Below, one piece after another: positions 48,039 through 57,171 of a stretch of 64,000 bases of DNA (positions are counted from its first letter, which is position 1; each line of letters starts with the position of its first letter). The notes below the pieces were generated by a model. That model was not told where the DNA came from. It saw only the letters and a list, made by a program, of their open reading frames with translations, and did no database searches. A program made the translations under genes and the position numbers. Origin of the DNA: Hymenobacter plasmatis (lineage in GTDB: Bacteria; Bacteroidota; Bacteroidia; Cytophagales; Hymenobacteraceae); assembly GCF_020711255.1 (NCBI RefSeq), contig NZ_JAJFAW010000024.1, positions 1 through 64,000 on the forward strand. Direction: 5' to 3'.

Positions 48039-49586
48039 TTACGGCTGGCCCTCCCAGGCGGCCATGCTGGTGCGCCACTCCTGCCGTACCTGCGTCCGGA
48101 TGGCGCTATCGGGCCGCAGGCCGATGGAAATGGCCGTGCCTTGCTCACGGGCATAGGGGTTGGTGATGGCGCCAAAGCGGCGCAACGACGTAAAATGTGG
48201 GGCCACTTCATCAGTGGGCTCGTCGTCGACGATGATGACGGCCTGGCAGTGGTCCAGGGCCGGGTACCAGAACAGGTAGCTGCCGTTCATGCTGCTGGCC
48301 CGCGGCATGGGCCGGGCGCGGTTGTAGTAATTGATGGCGCTGGCCTGGCCGTAGTTGCCGCAGGATATGAGCGTGTGGGCCCGCACCGAATCGGGCAGGG
48401 TTTGGTAGGCGGCCCAGGTTTTGTCGGCCAGCTCGCGCCAGCCCAGCATGTCGGCGTAGTCCTGGGGCAGGGCGTGGTCGCGGCCGTCTTCCCAGCGGTA
48501 AATGCCCAGGTGGGCGTAGCGGGCGTGCAGGGCGGCCATGGCCGCGGGGCTGCGCACCGGAAACATTAGGGGCAGATACATCACCACAAACGCCAGCGGC
48601 AGCGCCACCAGCAACGGCCGCAAGGCAGTTTTCCAGCGGAAGTTCCTCAACTCGCCCCATTGAGCTATGCGGGTTTCCCACCACACCGCCCCGAAGGCAA
48701 ACAGCACGGGGTAGTAGCCCAGGGCGTAGTAGCTTTTGCCGTGCAGGGCGGCCAGCAGCGCCACACCCAGCACCGCCACCCAGCCCACCGCGCAGTAGGG
48801 CCGAAATGCCCGCCCCAGCAACAAGGCCAGTAGCCCCGGCACCCACACCCAGCTGGCGGCCACGCACATCAGCAGCTGGTCTTTCCAAAAGCCGGCGGCT
48901 TCCACGTGCACCAGCTGGCTGTCGTGCAGCAGGGCCATGTGGTGCAAAAACGGGATGCCGTGCCGCAGCTGCCACAGCACATTGGGCAGCCACAGCAGCC
49001 CGGCCAGCCCCATCGCGCCCCAGAAGTGGCGGTTGAGCAGCAGCCGGCGGCTGGACGTGAGCAGCAGCGCCCCACCCAGCGCAGCCATGAAAAACAGCGT
49101 GGTGTACTTATTGAGCAAGCCCAGACCCAGCCCAATTCCAATTAAATAGAGGTAGCGCGTCCGCCCCTCCTGCAGGAAGCGCACCAGCCAGTACAGGCAA
49201 AACATGAACCCGAACACCTCGAAGGAATTGGGCTGAAACAGGATATTGAGCCGGGCAAAGCCCGTTCCCAGGTAGCAGGTGCAGGCCAGGCTTTGGGCAA
49301 ACCAGCCGCTGCCCAGCCGCTGGGCTAGCCGCCCCACCAAATACACCGTGGCTGAGCCCCACAAAAACGGCCAGAAATGCACCCACCCCTCGCCCCCGCC
49401 CAGCGCCAGCGTGAGCCAGCCCTGCGCCGCGATGAGCGGCGGCACTTCCAGGTAGCCCCAGGCCAGGTGCAGGCCCTGGTTGAGGTAGAGGTATTCGTCG
49501 CGCTGCAGCTCGTAAGTTGGGCTGATGAGGAAGTAGCCCGACACGAATTTGAGCAGCGCAAAGAGCAAGGGTACCAGTCGTTTCAT
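48039..49586 (-). CDS. Family 39 glycosyltransferase (ArnT/PMT-like)
   Basis: This 515-residue protein has about a dozen helices. The first extracytoplasmic loop carries PTYELQRDEYLYLNQGLHLA, with the conserved acidic pair (DE) of GT39 enzymes, and LEVPPLIAAQGW follows. The C-terminal 120 residues form a soluble periplasmic domain (ADMLGWRELADKTWAAYQTL). It transfers a sugar from a polyprenyl phosphate donor to a lipid or protein. A consensus promoter box lies 41 nt upstream of the ATG. Confidence 0.85.
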   Translation of the reverse strand: MKRLVPLLFALLKFVSGYFLISPTYELQRDEYLYLNQGLHLAWGYLEVPPLIAAQGWLTLALGGGEGWVHFWPFLWGSATVYLVGRLAQRLGSGWFAQSLACTCYLGTGFARLNILFQPNSFEVFGFMFCLYWLVRFLQEGRTRYLYLIGIGLGLGLLNKYTTLFFMAALGGALLLTSSRRLLLNRHFWGAMGLAGLLWLPNVLWQLRHGIPFLHHMALLHDSQLVHVEAAGFWKDQLLMCVAASWVWVPGLLALLLGRAFRPYCAVGWVAVLGVALLAALHGKSYYALGYYPVLFAFGAVWWETRIAQWGELRNFRWKTALRPLLVALPLAFVVMYLPLMFPVRSPAAMAALHARYAHLGIYRWEDGRDHALPQDYADMLGWRELADKTWAAYQTLPDSVRAHTLISCGNYGQASAINYYNRARPMPRASSMNGSYLFWYPALDHCQAVIIVDDEPTDEVAPHFTSLRRFGAITNPYAREQGTAISIGLRPDSAIRTQVRQEWRTSMAAWEGQP

Positions 49587-49627
49587 CCGGAGCACAAGCA
49601 GTGGGTGCGCAGAGGAGCGCAGCGGCA

Positions 49628-49635
49628 CAAATCTA
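49628..49635 (-). promoter_or_regulatory. Bacteroidota -7 promoter box (TAGATTTG)
   Basis: TAGATTTG on the minus strand, 41 nt above the GT39 ATG at 49586. Confidence 0.55.
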
Positions 49636-49736
49636 TCGGGCCTATTTCATTTTGAGTTGCTTAGATTCCAATATCCGGGCCGTAGTTTTATTTTTTATCA
49701 TCCCACAATGCCTTTGGTTAACCCACTACCCTGGCT

Positions 49737-50354
49737 ATGATAGTTTACGGCTACAGAGGGTCGCACTTGCGCACCGAGCCCATTCCCGGCGTAATTTGCC
49801 CCCACTGCGCTGCGCCCGAAGCCCTGCAAGTAAGCTTGTACTGCCGCTACGCCTACGTCTACTGGATTCCGCTGTTTCCGTTTGCCAAGCCTGCGGTGGC
49901 GGGCTGCGTGCGCTGCCGCCTCACTTGGGAAGGCAAAGCCTTGCCCGCCGAGGTGCGCAGTTCGGTGCGGAGCACGAAAAAGCAAACCCGGCTACCACTC
50001 TGGAACTGGACGGGCACGGGCCTGCTGCTGCTTGCCCTGGCCTGGGGCGCGGTCGACAGCACTCGCGATGACCGCGCCAACGCGGCGTATTTAGCGGCCC
50101 CCCGCGCCGGCGACATCTACACGGTACACGAAAACGACTCCGCCCCGAACTACTCTTTGCTGAAGGTGGTCAGCGCCCGTGGCAATGGTGTACAGGTGGT
50201 GGCCAATGAGTTTCAAATCGACAACAACCATCCCATCGACGCACTCAACGCCCCTGCCAAGTACAGCAAAGAACCCTTCACGCTCACCAAGTTCGACTTG
50301 CAGATTATGAAGAACAAGGGCCAGCTCACGGACGTGGACCGGCTGGAGGAGTAG
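49737..50354 (+). CDS. Zinc-ribbon membrane protein of unknown function
   Basis: The 205-residue product starts with a zinc-ribbon-like segment: ICPHCAAPEA and, after a hydrophobic stretch (YVYWIPLFPFAK), GCVRCRLTW, giving CxxC...CxxC. One membrane helix follows (WTGTGLLLLALAWGAV, about residues 87-102). A soluble domain with GDIYTVHENDSAPNYSLLKV comes last. The layout recurs in small Bacteroidota membrane proteins without known function. It stands alone. Confidence 0.75.
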   Translation: MIVYGYRGSHLRTEPIPGVICPHCAAPEALQVSLYCRYAYVYWIPLFPFAKPAVAGCVRCRLTWEGKALPAEVRSSVRSTKKQTRLPLWNWTGTGLLLLALAWGAVDSTRDDRANAAYLAAPRAGDIYTVHENDSAPNYSLLKVVSARGNGVQVVANEFQIDNNHPIDALNAPAKYSKEPFTLTKFDLQIMKNKGQLTDVDRLEE

Positions 50355-50377
50355 CCTACGGCGCCGCTGCTCTTGGG

Positions 50378-50623
50378 CTACAGGTTGCTCGGAAGCTGCA
50401 CCAGGCGAAGGTAGTCGCCGAGGCCCGAGGGCTTTTGGAAGACGTGGATGAAGAGGATGGCCTCCTCGCCCCGGCTGCGCCAGATTTCGGCATAAAAGCC
50501 TTCCACGGCGTACAGCGTCAGGTCGAAGCTGTCTTCCTGGCGCTCGGCCAGGCGGTGGCCGTGCCGGGCGAGGTGCTCGGCCTGGCAGCGCTGGTGCAGG
50601 GCTTTGAAGGCGGCAATGGTCAT
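50378..50623 (-). CDS. Small hypothetical protein
   Basis: An 81-residue soluble protein beginning MTIAAFKALHQRCQAEHLAR. The pattern EDSFDLTLYAVEGFYAEIWR suggests a helix followed by strands. The ATG at 50623 leaves an upstream AACTTTGC promoter-like box about 20 nt away, overlapping the region that drives the divergent carrier gene. Family unknown. Confidence 0.65.
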   Translation of the reverse strand: MTIAAFKALHQRCQAEHLARHGHRLAERQEDSFDLTLYAVEGFYAEIWRSRGEEAILFIHVFQKPSGLGDYLRLVQLPSNL

Positions 50624-50677
50624 GGGAGCGGAACGGTGCTTTTGCAAAGTTCGTGCGCAGGCGCCCTACTTTGTGCC

Positions 50678-52027
50678 ATGAACACCTTTCGCTTTCCTCA
50701 TCCGCTGGTGCTGCTGGTGGGCTTTATCATCCTGGCGGCCGTGCTGAGCTATGTGCTGCCGGCCGGCCGCTTCGACCGCCGGCAGGACCCCGTGGCCAAG
50801 CGCGAAGTGGTGGTGGCAGGCTCCTACCACCACGTGCCGGCCACCCCCGTTGGCCCGCTCGACATGCTGGTGGATATCCCTAAAGGTCTGGCCGATGCAG
50901 CGGGCGTGGTGTTCCTTATTTTCCTGGCCGGCGGCGCCTTCACGGTGGTGGACCAGACCGGGGCCCTGCGCCACGGCGTGGATTGGCTGCTGGCCCGCAC
51001 GCAGGGCCGCGAGGTGCTGGTGATTCCGCTCATTGGCCTGCTATTCGCCACCATGGGCGCCCTCGAAAACATGGGCGAAGAAATTATTGCCCTCGTGCCG
51101 GTGCTGCTGGTGCTGGTGCGGCGCCTGGGCTTTCCGGCGCTCACGGCCGTGGCCGCCAGCGCGGGCGCCGCGTTTGTGGGGGCCTCGTTCAGCCCAATTA
51201 ACCCGTTTCAGGTGGGCATCGCCCAGAAACTGGCGCAGCTGCCGCTGCTCTCGGGCGGTGGCTACCGCATGGCGTTTCTGGTGCCGGCCCTCGCCTTTTG
51301 GCTCTGGGGCACCATTCGCCATGCCCAGCGCAACCGCGTGCCGGTGGCCGTCACCCCGCAGGACTTGCAGGCCGATGCCGCGGGTTCCGGGCGCCACGGC
51401 CTCATCTTGCTGCTGATGCTGCTGGCCTTCAGCTTCTTTGCCTACGGGGTGGTGCAGCAGGGCTGGGGCTTCGAGGAAATGGGCGCGTTGTTCTTGGCCC
51501 TGGGCGTAGCGGCCGGCCTGCTGGGCGGGCGCGGCCTCACCGGCACGGCCGAGGGCTTCGTGACGGGCTTCCGCGACATGGCATTTTCAGCCATGCTCAT
51601 CGGCTTTGCGCGGGCCATTTTCGTGGTGCTCGACCAGGGCAACATCGTGGATACCATTGTGCAGGGGCTGGCCACGCCCTTGGCGCACTTGCCGGTAGCG
51701 TTTGCCGCCTTGGGCATGATGGGCGTGCAAACCGCCCTGCACGTGCCCGTGCCCAGCGGCAGCGGCCAGGCCACGCTCACCATGCCGCTGCTCACACCCC
51801 TCTCCGACCTCATCGGGCTTTCCCGCCAGGTGATGGTGCTGGCATTTCAGTACGGCGCGGGCCTCTGCGAATTGATTACGCCCACCAACGGCACGCTCAT
51901 GGCCATGCTCGCCGCCACCGGCGTGCGCTTCGACCAGTGGTTCAAGTTTGTATGGCCGCTGTACTTAGGCTTGCTCGCGCTGGGTATCGCCAGTGTAGTC
52001 GTGGGCATCGCCGTTGGGCTGAATTAG
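50678..52027 (+). CDS. YfcC family carrier (DcuC-like superfamily)
   Basis: This 449-residue transporter has about 12 helices and matches the YfcC/C4-dicarboxylate-type carrier family. Signatures include LSYVLPAGRFDRRQDP at the N-terminus, ENMGEEIIALVPVLL, and paired re-entrant motifs GASFSPINPFQVGIAQ and LHVPVPSGSGQATLTMPLL, then ELITPTNGTLMAML. Characterised relatives move dicarboxylates, short-chain fatty acids or basic amino acids; the substrate here is open. A TACTTTG box ends 5 nt before the ATG. Confidence 0.87.
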   Translation: MNTFRFPHPLVLLVGFIILAAVLSYVLPAGRFDRRQDPVAKREVVVAGSYHHVPATPVGPLDMLVDIPKGLADAAGVVFLIFLAGGAFTVVDQTGALRHGVDWLLARTQGREVLVIPLIGLLFATMGALENMGEEIIALVPVLLVLVRRLGFPALTAVAASAGAAFVGASFSPINPFQVGIAQKLAQLPLLSGGGYRMAFLVPALAFWLWGTIRHAQRNRVPVAVTPQDLQADAAGSGRHGLILLLMLLAFSFFAYGVVQQGWGFEEMGALFLALGVAAGLLGGRGLTGTAEGFVTGFRDMAFSAMLIGFARAIFVVLDQGNIVDTIVQGLATPLAHLPVAFAALGMMGVQTALHVPVPSGSGQATLTMPLLTPLSDLIGLSRQVMVLAFQYGAGLCELITPTNGTLMAMLAATGVRFDQWFKFVWPLYLGLLALGIASVVVGIAVGLN

Positions 52028-52105
52028 CGCATGGGCAGTTGCCGCAAGGCAGTGTTTCGGTTTCTGAGCCGAACGAAAAGTTGAACCAAAAAATAATTTC
52101 TAATA

Positions 52106-52126
52106 GTACCTTGTTTTGCAAGGTAC
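52106..52126. promoter_or_regulatory. Perfect inverted repeat upstream of the hydrolase promoter
   Basis: GTACCTTG-ttttg-CAAGGTAC has perfect 8-bp arms and ends 6 bp before the -7 box at 52133. It covers the -33 region, so a bound repressor would block polymerase. HxlR-type regulators recognise similar GTAC-containing dyads, but the binder is unknown. Confidence 0.55.
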
Positions 52127-52132
52127 CGGAAC

Positions 52133-52140
52133 TATGTTTG
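52133..52140 (+). promoter_or_regulatory. Bacteroidota -7 promoter box (TATGTTTG)
   Basis: TATGTTTG matches TAnnTTTG and lies 49 nt above the ATG at 52190. The flanking DNA is clearly AT-richer than the neighbourhood. Confidence 0.6.
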
Positions 52141-52189
52141 TGCTCTAATTCTTCCGCCCCGAACGCTCCCGCCCTTATTTTCTACCTAA

Positions 52190-53752
52190 ATGATACGCTC
52201 CTGGCACTTCCGAACCGTCTTATTTTTCCTCCTCTGCAGCCTTGGCGATGCGGCCCGGGCCGGTTCCGGCTTTGCCGACCTCAAGCCGGGTCCGTACGGC
52301 GTCGGCTTCCGGGTGGTGCAGCAATACGATTACGCGCGTTCCTACAGGGACAAAAATGACCCAGTTACGGGCAAGGCGTACCTCGGCGAACGGGCGCGGC
52401 CGGTGCAAACGCTGGTGTGGTACCCGGCCCCCAAAGCCGGCACGCCCCTGCGGTACGCCGACTACATGCGCACGGAAGCCACCGATGAGATATTCGGCCG
52501 GAGCGCGGCCCAGATAGCGGCGTTTATGGCCGAGCGGCAGCAGTGGACGGCCTCCCGGGTAGGCCCGAAACAAGCGCAGGCCCTGCTCGACCAGCGCATG
52601 TGGGCCGTGGCAAATGCCCCGGCCACCACCGGCAAATTTCCCGTGGTCATTTACGCCGCCGGGGGTGGCGGGGCGGCGCACGAAGCGGCCGACCTGTGCG
52701 AGTACCTGGCCAGCCACGGATACGTGGTCCTGGCCAGCCGCAGCCTGGGCACGCACACCAAGTCCATGAATTTCGACCCCGAGGGCCTCGCTACCCAGGC
52801 CTGCGACATCCGGTTTCTGCTTTCCTACGCCCACACCCTGCCCCAGGCCGATGTGGAGCAGGTGGCCGTAGCAGGCTGGAGCTGGGGCGGGCTGGCCAAC
52901 GCCCTGGCCGCCTCCCAGGACTCGCGCATTGACGCGCTAGTGAGCTTCGACGGCACCCAGTACAAGGACCTGACCAAAGCCGTTTCCCGGACGCGCCTTG
53001 CCCTGCCGTGGCTGTACGTGCAGCGCCGCCCCGAATCGGTGCGCGAGCTGAGCGCCGACGGCATGGAAACCTCCTCTATCCTGCTCAACGAGGCCAAGTA
53101 CGCCGACCTCTACCACGTAGTCATGAACCCAATGGAGCACGTGGACTTCTCGACCGCGGCCCTGCGCGTGGCCCAGTTGGAGCACTTCACGGAGTATTCC
53201 CGCCCCGAAGTCGAAGCGGCCTACCATTGGACCTGCCGCTACACGCTCGAATTCCTCAATGCCAACCTGCAAGGAACCGCCCCTGGTCGCCAGTTCCTGG
53301 ACCGCACGCCGGCCCAGAACGGCGTGCCCGCGCACATGGCCCTGCAGTACCACCTGCCCGCCCAAACCGGCCCCGTGCCCACGCAAGCCGGCTTTGCGGC
53401 CGCGCTGGCCCAGGATGGATTCGCCCACGCGCTGGAAATCTACCGCCAGGTGCAAAAGCAGGACTCTGCGTTTGTTCTCTCCGAAACGGACCTCAACAAC
53501 TGGGGCTACCAGCTGATACGCGAGGCCCACGACCTGCCGGCGGCGCTGGCCATCTTCCGCCTCGGTACGGAGCTCTATCCCAGTAGCTTCAATCTGTTCG
53601 ACAGCCTGGGCGAAGCCGATGAGCTCAACCACAACACGGCCGCGGCCCTCACCCACTACCGGCGCTCGCTGGAGCTGAACCCGCAGAACCGGAATGCGCA
53701 GCAACGCCTGCAGGTGCTGAGCGCCCCCGCGCCGGCTATGCCAGCCAACTAG
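52190..53752 (+). CDS. Exported alpha/beta hydrolase with C-terminal TPR-like region
   Basis: This 520-residue protein has a signal peptide (RTVLFFLLCSLGDAARA). The hydrolase core carries PVVIYAAGGGGAAHEAADLC (oxyanion region) and nucleophile Ser in VAVAGWSWGGLANAL; a late MEHVDFSTAAL may supply the His. Residues about 400-505 resemble tetratricopeptide helices (HALEIYRQVQKQDSAFVLSE, LAIFRLGTELYPSSFNLFDS, LTHYRRSLELNPQNRNAQQR). The substrate is unknown. A perfect dyad in the promoter suggests specific repression. Confidence 0.83.
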   Translation: MIRSWHFRTVLFFLLCSLGDAARAGSGFADLKPGPYGVGFRVVQQYDYARSYRDKNDPVTGKAYLGERARPVQTLVWYPAPKAGTPLRYADYMRTEATDEIFGRSAAQIAAFMAERQQWTASRVGPKQAQALLDQRMWAVANAPATTGKFPVVIYAAGGGGAAHEAADLCEYLASHGYVVLASRSLGTHTKSMNFDPEGLATQACDIRFLLSYAHTLPQADVEQVAVAGWSWGGLANALAASQDSRIDALVSFDGTQYKDLTKAVSRTRLALPWLYVQRRPESVRELSADGMETSSILLNEAKYADLYHVVMNPMEHVDFSTAALRVAQLEHFTEYSRPEVEAAYHWTCRYTLEFLNANLQGTAPGRQFLDRTPAQNGVPAHMALQYHLPAQTGPVPTQAGFAAALAQDGFAHALEIYRQVQKQDSAFVLSETDLNNWGYQLIREAHDLPAALAIFRLGTELYPSSFNLFDSLGEADELNHNTAAALTHYRRSLELNPQNRNAQQRLQVLSAPAPAMPAN

Positions 53753-53796
53753 AAACATTGGAGAATTAGCGCGCCCCATCGCGGGCGATGCGCCGC

Positions 53797-54204
53797 TTAG
53801 TCGGCCCGCAGCTCGGCGGCCGTGAAGATGCGCGGCAGCTTGCGCTTGCGCTCCACTATCTGGTAGGTAGCCGTGTCGGTGGACTCGTTCCAGAACACGT
53901 CCGATACGTGCCCGAAGTGCCGGTACTGGCCGGGCTGCGGCGTCACTTCTTCTACCGAGTCGCCGAAGCTAAACTTGGGCTTGTGGTAGATTTCCTTGAA
54001 CAGCTCGGGGCGCACCAGAAACTGCTGCTCGTCGTAGCGAATCGTGACCCACTCGCCCTCTTCGTCCTCGCTGATTTTCTCAAACAGCTTGCCCACCGGC
54101 TCCAGCAGCTCAAACGAGCGGCGGTTGGCGGGGTGGATATACCGGAAGCCATATTCTGGCGACCAGCCATAAAGACCAAAAATGACGGGTTTGGGACGGC
54201 GCAT
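53797..54204 (-). CDS. Hypothetical protein
   Basis: A soluble, charged protein of 135 residues starting MRRPKPVIFGLYGWSPEYGF. Short strand-like segments (EEGEWVTIRYDEQQFLV, FSFGDSVEEVTPQPGQYRHF) suggest a beta-rich fold such as an SH3-like barrel, but no family is recognised. Codon use is like its neighbours. It stands alone between the hydrolase and a membrane protein gene. Confidence 0.65.
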   Translation of the reverse strand: MRRPKPVIFGLYGWSPEYGFRYIHPANRRSFELLEPVGKLFEKISEDEEGEWVTIRYDEQQFLVRPELFKEIYHKPKFSFGDSVEEVTPQPGQYRHFGHVSDVFWNESTDTATYQIVERKRKLPRIFTAAELRAD

Positions 54205-54326
54205 GCTTCTATAAACGGCTAAACAATGGGCAAAGAACACGCGAACAGCCCAATTTGCTCACCGCCTACGAAAATTATCGGCGGGTGCCGCCCATTCTTT
54301 TCACTCTAAATCTCTCATTCGCAGGC

Positions 54327-55010
54327 TTACTCGGCCTGCTTTAGTGATTTCTGGGCGTGCGCCAGCAGCCGGTCGCGGTGCGCGGTGCCGTCGTGCAGGG
54401 CATCGAAGGCGATGCGGTGCTCCTGGCCATTGGTACGGCGCACCACCACGTCGGTAGCGCCGGCCGGCTCCACGGCAGCAATGTCGGCCCAGCGCAGGTG
54501 GTGGGCCCGGCCAAAGTGGCCCGTGCGCACGGCAAAGCCCTCGGGGTGAAGGTGCAGAAACAACCGCCCCGTCAGCTGCTGCGCGCGAAAGGCCAGCACC
54601 ACAAACATGCAGGCGGTAGCAGCATAAATCCACGGCAACACGTGGAAGCGGTGCGGGGCGCCCGCCAGCTCGGCCGCGTGGTGGCGATGCCAGATGTGGT
54701 AGCCCTCCAGGGCCAGAATGGCGGCCGCGGCCAGCTCCAGCCACGCCACCCGCTCCACCTGAAAAGGGTGGTGGCGCAGGTGCAGCATCTCGCGCACCAT
54801 CAGCACGAGGTAGACCACCCCTACCGCCGCCTCCAGGCCCGTGAGCAACGTAAGGCGCTCGGCACCAATGACAACAGGCGCAATGCCCCACACCAGCACC
54901 AGCGCGGGCCCAAAATGCCCCAGGGTTTTGCCAAACTGCCGCCGTACGTGGCGGCGCTGAAAGAGCGTGGTGCGTTCTTCGGGGGCAGGTGTGGGCGTGG
55001 CGGCGTTCAT
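54327..55010 (-). CDS. Membrane protein with a PH-like C-terminal domain
   Basis: From the ATG at 55010 this has 227 residues and four membrane helices (LGHFGPALVLVWGIAPVVIG, VGVVYLVLMVREMLHL, WLELAAAAILALEGYHIW, LPWIYAATACMFVVLAF). A soluble tail of about 80 residues (LHLHPEGFAVRTGHFGRAHH, LRWADIAAVEPAGATDVVV) resembles bacterial PH-like domains (L....GF...G....W.dI..V). Function unknown. Confidence 0.65.
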   Translation of the reverse strand: MNAATPTPAPEERTTLFQRRHVRRQFGKTLGHFGPALVLVWGIAPVVIGAERLTLLTGLEAAVGVVYLVLMVREMLHLRHHPFQVERVAWLELAAAAILALEGYHIWHRHHAAELAGAPHRFHVLPWIYAATACMFVVLAFRAQQLTGRLFLHLHPEGFAVRTGHFGRAHHLRWADIAAVEPAGATDVVVRRTNGQEHRIAFDALHDGTAHRDRLLAHAQKSLKQAE

Positions 55011-55198
55011 GCCCGAAAGTCGGCAAAAAAAGCACAACGCCGCACGGCAAGATTCATTTTATCCGTAGAACAGCGGTTTGAGCCAAACCAGGCCGTGCTT
55101 TGTGGCCGAAAGGTGAGCAGTTTCGTATTGCTGAGTTAACTGCCACTTGGCAGCAGCCGCATCTTGGGCTGCGCCGGCGGTGGCCTCACGTTTTTTTA

Positions 55199-57073
55199 AT
55201 GCCCCACTCCTCCGCTTCCGTCCCTGTTCGCGCCAAAGCCGCCCCCAAAGCTCCTTCAAAAAAAGCGCCTTCCCTTGCTTCCGCCACCCTGCAATCGGGC
55301 ATGGGCGCCGTGCCCCACGACCGGGGCACCACCTTCCGGGTGTGGGCCCCTCACGCCGAGGAGGTGGCCGTTATCGGCACATTTAATAACTGGGCCCCGA
55401 AGAAAAACCCCTTACAACCCGAAGGCAACGGCTATTGGGCCACCGACGTGGCCGGGGCCAAGCCCGGCGACGAGTACAAGTTTCACCTCTGCCGCGAGGG
55501 CCAGGAGTTTGACCGCAACGACCCCTACGCCCGCCAGGTAACCCACTCGGCTGGCTCCTCGGTCATATTCGATTCCAGTTTTGACTGGGGCGACGACCAC
55601 TTTCAGATGCCGAGCTGGAACGAGCTGGTGATTTACGAGCTCCACGTGGGCACGTTCAACGCGGCCGATGCCAGCAGCGTGGGCACCTTCCTGAACGTGG
55701 TGGAGAAGCTGCCCTACCTGCGCGATTTGGGCATCAACTGCATTGAGCTGCTGCCCGCCACCGAGTTTCCGGGCGACCGGTCGTGGGGCTACAACCCCGC
55801 CCATCCGTTTGCGCTGGAAAGCGACTACGGCGGCCCCATAGCCTTCAAGGAGCTGGTGAAGCAGGCCCACCAGCACGGCATCGCGGTAGTGCTCGATGTG
55901 GTGTACAACCACTTTGGCCCCGGCGACCTCGACCTCTGGCAGTTTGACGGCTGGAGCGAGAACGACGGCGGCGGCATCTACTTCTACAACGACTGGCGCG
56001 CCGAAACGCCCTGGGGCCACAACCGCCCCGACTACGGCCGCCCCGAGGTGCGCCAGTACATCCGCGACAACGCCCTGATGTGGCTCAACGAGTACCGCTG
56101 CGACGGCCTGCGGGCCGATGCCATTGCCTTCATTCGCAACGTGCACGGCGAGGACGACCCGGCCGCCGACCTGCCTGACGGCTGGAGCCTAATGCGCTGG
56201 ATAAACGAGGAAATCGACCAGACCATGCCCTGGAAAATCACCATCGCCGAAGACCTGCGCGGCAACGCCAGCATCACCGAAACGGTGGGCAACGGCGGCC
56301 AGGGCTTCGACTCGCAGTGGGACGGCTCCTTTGTGTACCCCATCCGAGAGGCCCTCACCATTCAGGAAGACGCCGACCGCGACATGCAGGCCGTGGCCAC
56401 GGCCCTGGGCCAGCTCTACAACGACAACGCCTTCCGCCGCGTCATCTACACCGAAAGCCACGACGAAGTGGCCAACGGCAAGAGCCGCGTGCCGGAGGAA
56501 ATCATGCCCGGCGACGCCGCCCACTGGTTTCCGAAAAAGCGCGCCACCCTGGGTGCGGCCCTGGTGCTCACCGCGCCGGGCATTCCCATGCTATTCCAAG
56601 GGCAGGAGTTTCTGGCCGATGGCGCCTTCTCCGACGCCGAACCCCTGCAGTGGGAGCGCGTGGAGGAGCACGGCGGCCTGGTGCACCTCTACCGCGACCT
56701 GATTGGGCTGCGGCGCAACCTGGGCGGCAAAACCCGGGGCCTGGGCGGGCAGCACACCAATGTCTTCCACGTAAACAACGAGGCCAAGCTGGTGGCGTTT
56801 GCCCGGCAGGCGGGCGAGGGCGGCCCCGGCGACACCACCGTGGTACTGGCCAATTTTGCCAACCAAGGCTACGACGGCTACACCATCGGCCTGCCCGGTC
56901 CGGGCCACTGGCAGGTGCGGTTCAATAGCGACTGGAAAGGCTACGACGGCGATTTCAGTGATTTCGACAGCTTTGGCGTCGATGCCGAAGAAGGCGAGCA
57001 AGACGGCCTGGGCTGGCACGGCAGCTTTGGCCTGGCGCCGTATTCCGTGCTGATTTTATCGCAGGAAGGCTAG
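55199..57073 (+). CDS. GH13 alpha-glucan branching-enzyme-type protein
   Basis: This 624-residue protein starts with a basic Ala/Lys/Pro-rich leader. A CBM48-like domain follows (GTTFRVWAPHAEEVAVIGTF, about residues 40-125), then the GH13 barrel. Conserved regions are VVLDVVYNHFGP, GLRADAIAFI (nucleophile Asp), ITIAEDLRGN (acid/base Glu) and YTESHDEVANGKS (third Asp). Wording resembles both glycogen-branching enzymes and malto-oligosyltrehalose trehalohydrolases; branching enzyme is my first choice. A glycogen synthase gene lies 2.9 kb downstream on the same strand, which supports a role in storage glucan. A strong terminator follows. Confidence 0.85.
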   Translation: MPHSSASVPVRAKAAPKAPSKKAPSLASATLQSGMGAVPHDRGTTFRVWAPHAEEVAVIGTFNNWAPKKNPLQPEGNGYWATDVAGAKPGDEYKFHLCREGQEFDRNDPYARQVTHSAGSSVIFDSSFDWGDDHFQMPSWNELVIYELHVGTFNAADASSVGTFLNVVEKLPYLRDLGINCIELLPATEFPGDRSWGYNPAHPFALESDYGGPIAFKELVKQAHQHGIAVVLDVVYNHFGPGDLDLWQFDGWSENDGGGIYFYNDWRAETPWGHNRPDYGRPEVRQYIRDNALMWLNEYRCDGLRADAIAFIRNVHGEDDPAADLPDGWSLMRWINEEIDQTMPWKITIAEDLRGNASITETVGNGGQGFDSQWDGSFVYPIREALTIQEDADRDMQAVATALGQLYNDNAFRRVIYTESHDEVANGKSRVPEEIMPGDAAHWFPKKRATLGAALVLTAPGIPMLFQGQEFLADGAFSDAEPLQWERVEEHGGLVHLYRDLIGLRRNLGGKTRGLGGQHTNVFHVNNEAKLVAFARQAGEGGPGDTTVVLANFANQGYDGYTIGLPGPGHWQVRFNSDWKGYDGDFSDFDSFGVDAEEGEQDGLGWHGSFGLAPYSVLILSQEG

Positions 57074-57097
57074 CTTGCGGGCTAGCTGCTCGCCTTG

Positions 57098-57144
57098 AAA
57101 ACGGGAAGTGCAGCGCCAGCCCGGTGCTGCACTTCCCGTTTTTT
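57098..57144 (+). terminator. Intrinsic terminator after the GH13 gene
   Basis: AACGGGAAGTGCAGC pairs with GCTGCACTTCCCGTT around an 11-nt loop, followed by a T-run. It ends directly before an ATG at 57145, which argues for the later ATG (57172) as start of the next gene. Confidence 0.88.
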
Positions 57145-57171
57145 ATGGGCCTCACCTCGAACCCTACCCCT

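Noticed and set aside
46000..49600. hutI as part of a histidine-degradation operon
   Set aside because: Neighbours are an RNA-ligase-like gene and a GT39 gene on other transcripts; no hutH, hutU or hutG is near.
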